Source: Nitrospirota bacterium (GTDB lineage Bacteria; Nitrospirota; 9FT-COMBO-42-15; HDB-SIOI813). Taken from it: DNA of 59,494 bases. The notes beneath the pieces were generated by a model that saw nothing but the letters and a program-made list of their open reading frames with translations, was not told the DNA's origin and did not search any database. Both the position numbers and the translations under genes were made by a program. Shown in pieces: positions 57,562 to 59,494 of this stretch. The DNA lies in assembly GCA_020851375.1 (NCBI GenBank), contig JADZCV010000046.1, positions 1 through 59,494 on the forward strand, in the 5' to 3' direction. Numbering within the stretch: the first letter of the stretch is position 1; each line of letters starts with the position of its first letter.

Positions 57562-58478
57562 CTGTTCCTTGCTATGATATAGCCGGCAATCATCCTGAGG
57601 TGGTTTGCCTTATCATCGAAAGAGTCCAGGGCAGCCAGAGCCTCGTTTATGAGTTTTTCTGCCAGGATCTTTGATTCAGCCAATCCTGTAATCGCCGGAT
57701 ATGTGCTCTTGTTTTGTCTTGCATCCTTGCCTAATGACTTGCCAACTTCCTGTTCAATACCTTCCACATCAAGGATATCATCTGCAATCTGAAATGCCAG
57801 TCCGGTCTTAGCGCCATAATCTGTAAGCGCCTGCAGTTGAGTTTCAGTTGCACCACCTGAAATTCCGCCTGCCCGTATGGCCGCCAGTATAAGGGCGCCG
57901 GTCTTCCTGCGATGTAGTTCTTCGAGTTCCCTGATATCCATAATCGTTCCTTCGTTTTCCATGTCTAACTGCTGCCCGCCGACCATCCCTTCTGGTCCTG
58001 CGGCGGCTGCAATTTCATGTATGATCCGGAGACGCCTGTCTGCATGTTTGTTCGCCTCTACATTATCTGCTCCGGAAAGTATTTCAAAAGCCATAGTCAG
58101 CAGGCCGTCGCCGGCAAGTATTGCGGTTGCCTCACCAAAGACCTTGTGGTTCGCAGGTTTCCCCCTCCTGAGGTCATCATTGTCCATAGAGGGGAGGTCG
58201 TCATGGATAAGAGAATAGGTGTGAATCATTTCTATGGCAACAGCAGCAGGTATAACATCTTCTATCCTGCCGCCAACTGCTTCACATGAAGCTATTGCAA
58301 GTATAGGCCTTATTCTCTTTCCGCCTGCAGCGAGGCTGTAGTGCATTGAATTATACAATGTATGGGGTATATTCCCGGGGATGCCCGAAAGTCTCAGAAG
58401 GTATCCGTCTATTATCTCCTTGTTTGACTGGAGGTATGAGCTAAGGATAGACTTATCCTTCGTTTTCACTGTTATCAT
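57558..58478 (-). CDS. ispA: Polyprenyl (farnesyl-type) diphosphate synthase
   Basis: The 306-residue prenyltransferase has a first Asp-rich motif DDLPSMDNDDLRRGKP and a second, QIADDILDVEG. Two residues between the first Asp pair and the next (DDLPSMD) are typical of bacterial FPP/GGPP synthases. Its chain length cannot be fixed from sequence. It lies between xseB and dxs, the usual bacterial order. Confidence 0.93.
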   Translation of the reverse strand: MITVKTKDKSILSSYLQSNKEIIDGYLLRLSGIPGNIPHTLYNSMHYSLAAGGKRIRPILAIASCEAVGGRIEDVIPAAVAIEMIHTYSLIHDDLPSMDNDDLRRGKPANHKVFGEATAILAGDGLLTMAFEILSGADNVEANKHADRRLRIIHEIAAAAGPEGMVGGQQLDMENEGTIMDIRELEELHRRKTGALILAAIRAGGISGGATETQLQALTDYGAKTGLAFQIADDILDVEGIEQEVGKSLGKDARQNKSTYPAITGLAESKILAEKLINEALAALDSFDDKANHLRMIAGYIIARNS

Positions 58479-58710
58479 TTATTTTAGATTCAGTGCCAAA
58501 GGGCTTTAAGACCGCCTTGTCCTTATCCTTCATAAGGATTTCAACCCTTTTCTCTGCCTCATCTAATTTAGTCATGCAGGTCTTTGAGAGTTTTATCCCC
58601 TCTTCAAAGATCTTCAATGATTCTTCAAGAGGCATGTCCCCTTTTTCGAGGGTCTGAACAATCTCCTCAAGCCTCTCCATAGCCTTTTCAAATTTTACTT
58701 CTTTTTCCAT
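58453..58710 (-). CDS. xseB: Exodeoxyribonuclease VII small subunit
   Basis: The 85-residue helical protein has the pattern FEKAMERLEEIVQTLEKGDM and PLEESLKIFEEGIKL. It binds XseA, encoded elsewhere, to form the exonuclease that digests single-stranded DNA. It overlaps the ispA start by 26 bp and heads this minus-strand operon. Confidence 0.94.
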   Translation of the reverse strand: MEKEVKFEKAMERLEEIVQTLEKGDMPLEESLKIFEEGIKLSKTCMTKLDEAEKRVEILMKDKDKAVLKPFGTESKINDNSENEG

Positions 58711-58720
58711 AGGTTAAGGT

Positions 58721-58751
58721 ATTATAATACAAGGAGGGGTAAGGACGTCAA
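58721..58751 (-). promoter_or_regulatory. Sigma-70 promoter for the xseB-ispA-dxs-tlyA run
   Basis: On the minus strand TTGACG (58746-58751) is followed at 16 bp by TATTAT (58724-58729), and a perfect TATAAT overlaps it at 19 bp (58721-58726). Confidence 0.55.
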
Positions 58752-58891
58752 GAAATTATTCAAAGACACTGTTTACCTTGACAAACTCCAGGAAATTTAT
58801 TAATGTCTATCCTGCCCGGCAATTGGTGATTCTTCGTAATTGGTTTGATAATGTAGCCAGGTTGCCCAGTGGTTTGTTAAGCCATTAACTG

Positions 58892-59015
58892 TTTTTTGTT
58901 CAAAAACGTCCAGATGCAAGGAAGGCCTTAAAATTTGAGGTGAGGCGTACTTTATGTACGTTGAGCCTCAAATTTTAAGGCCTGACGCCGCAGATGGATG
59001 TTTTTCAACAAAAAA
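58892..59015. repeat. Large dispersed-type palindrome directly upstream of tRNA-Met
   Basis: The two arms of about 60 nt are near-complementary: TTTTTTGTT plus AAAAAC blocks outside, an exact AGGCCTTAAAATTTGAGG block in the middle, and CGTAC-tttat-GTACG (58946-58960) at the centre. It ends 4 bp before the tRNA. The 58711-59019 gap otherwise holds the xseB promoter and a TTGACA at 58778-58783 facing the tRNA with a weak -10. Nothing else is visible there. Confidence 0.85.
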
Positions 59016-59019
59016 TCAA

Positions 59020-59096
59020 GGCGGTGTAGCTCAGTCGGCTAGAGCAGAGGTCTCATAAGCCTCGTGTCGGTGGTTCGATTCCACCCACCGCCACCA
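59020..59096 (+). tRNA. tRNA-Met (anticodon CAT), elongator type
   Basis: The 77-nt cloverleaf has a perfectly paired acceptor (GGCGGTG with CACCGCC), an encoded CCA, D-arm AGCTCAGTCGGCTAGAGC, anticodon loop CTCATAA and T-arm GGTTCGATTCC. The paired first acceptor bases and lack of three G-C pairs in the anticodon stem exclude the initiator. A tRNA-Ile2 with lysidine-modified CAT cannot be fully ruled out. Confidence 0.93.
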
Positions 59097-59250
59097 TAAT
59101 AAATCCAGCACATCCCCTAATCACCCCTCGCTTCCTCACGGCTTCTTCCTGAAACTGATCCGTCAATAGATATTATCAGGGGTGAAGTTTTATAACGATG
59201 CATTATTGATTCATTATAGAAACATATATTAAAACGTCTAATTATCTCTA

Positions 59251-59280
59251 TTGACAGTGAGGTCAAGTTACTGCTATTTT
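59251..59280 (+). promoter_or_regulatory. Sigma-70 promoter for the secreted protein at the right edge
   Basis: A perfect TTGACA (59251-59256) is 18 bp from TATTTT (59275-59280). It leaves an untranslated leader of about 70 nt before the ATG at 59360, with no fold recognised. Confidence 0.55.
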
Positions 59281-59359
59281 ACGTTTCACGCACGGGCTGT
59301 CTACTGCCAGCTCAAGCTGCCATATAGGGTATAGGCCAAACTAATGGAGGACATGGGTG

Positions 59360-59494
59360 ATGAAGAGGGTATTTGCAGTTCTCTTTCTGATTTTCATTAT
59401 TCCCTGTACATCCTGGTCTTATACATATCAGGATGTGCAGACCTTCGTTGATAACAACCCTGCACCAGAGGGGTGCTTTAACTGGACAGAAGAG
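59360..59494 (+). CDS. Secreted protein of unknown function, N-terminal fragment
   Basis: The first 45 codons are present, and the gene runs off the window. A Sec signal peptide of about 20 residues (KRVFAVLFLIFIIPCTSWSY) is followed by YQDVQTFVDNNPAPEGCF. GGAGG lies 9 nt upstream of the ATG; an out-of-frame ATG at 59353 is not used. The remaining sequence is too short to name. Confidence 0.7.
   Translation, partial: MKRVFAVLFLIFIIPCTSWSYTYQDVQTFVDNNPAPEGCFNWTEE

Noticed and set aside
59281-59350. Possible riboswitch in the leader of the last gene (segments CACGCACGGGC and GGCCAAAC looked like parts of a c-di-GMP-I aptamer).
   Set aside because: The conserved core around ACGCAAAGCC and the GNRA tetraloop/receptor pieces are missing, and no expression platform was seen.

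Overview
The window looks like a chromosomal stretch of a Gram-negative (diderm) bacterium of moderate GC content. The gene order ilvB-ilvN-ilvC-psd-pssA-leuA-leuC-leuD-leuB-asd, an archaeal-type short Psd, the xseB-ispA-dxs-tlyA block and an EnvC-type division factor suggest a Nitrospirota or deltaproteobacteria-like lineage. This placement is inference from gene order and protein character only. Almost everything is housekeeping DNA. No insertion sequence, prophage or CRISPR array was seen. Accessory signals are confined to the left edge (tail of a type III restriction gene beside an initiator tRNA) and to a few palindromic repeats.

Layout. 1-3800: end of a type III restriction subunit, tRNA-fMet on the minus strand, then an envelope trio (DUF3015 protein, DUF4105 protein, lipoprotein hydrolase). 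3837-19217: a long plus-strand run for branched-chain amino acids (ilvBNC, leuACDB), phospholipid synthesis (psd, pssA), asd, a cysteine desulfurase, queA, a SPOR-domain protein and a ComM-like ATPase. 19446-27206: PBP1A, the glycolytic set gap-pgk-tpiA with secG, then a chemoreceptor. 27216-29032: a solitary pair of peptide-ABC permeases on the minus strand. 29245-33523: a fused ADP-forming acyl-CoA synthetase/acetyltransferase and a Na/Pi cotransporter. 33629-39234: ffh, a PAS-GGDEF protein and the ribosome/RNA block rpsP-khpA-rimM-trmD-rplS-rnhB-yraN. 39231-43342: division and envelope genes ftsE, an ftsX-envC fusion and an S41 protease. 43400-51744: trxA, recN, one-carbon genes (5-FCL, folD, metF), panB, a GlcD-type oxidase, an MFS exporter and a small Sm-like protein. 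51728-58710: a minus-strand block reading xseB-ispA-dxs-tlyA, then a UDP-GlcA-type epimerase, ugd and a GalE-type epimerase. 58721-59494: promoter, large palindrome, elongator tRNA-Met and the start of a secreted protein.

Most notable observations. (1) One uninterrupted reading frame joins FtsX to a complete EnvC-like amidase activator (coiled coil plus degenerate LytM). A good internal Shine-Dalgarno sits at the junction in front of an in-frame AUA codon. (2) Two diverged copies of a palindromic repeat end exactly at the GTG start codons of PBP1A and panB, each supplying the same ribosome-binding site and start. (3) A perfect 14-bp terminator-like hairpin lies inside the first codons of the DUF4105 gene. 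(4) A small Sm/Hfq-fold-like protein appears to be made from a leaderless mRNA.
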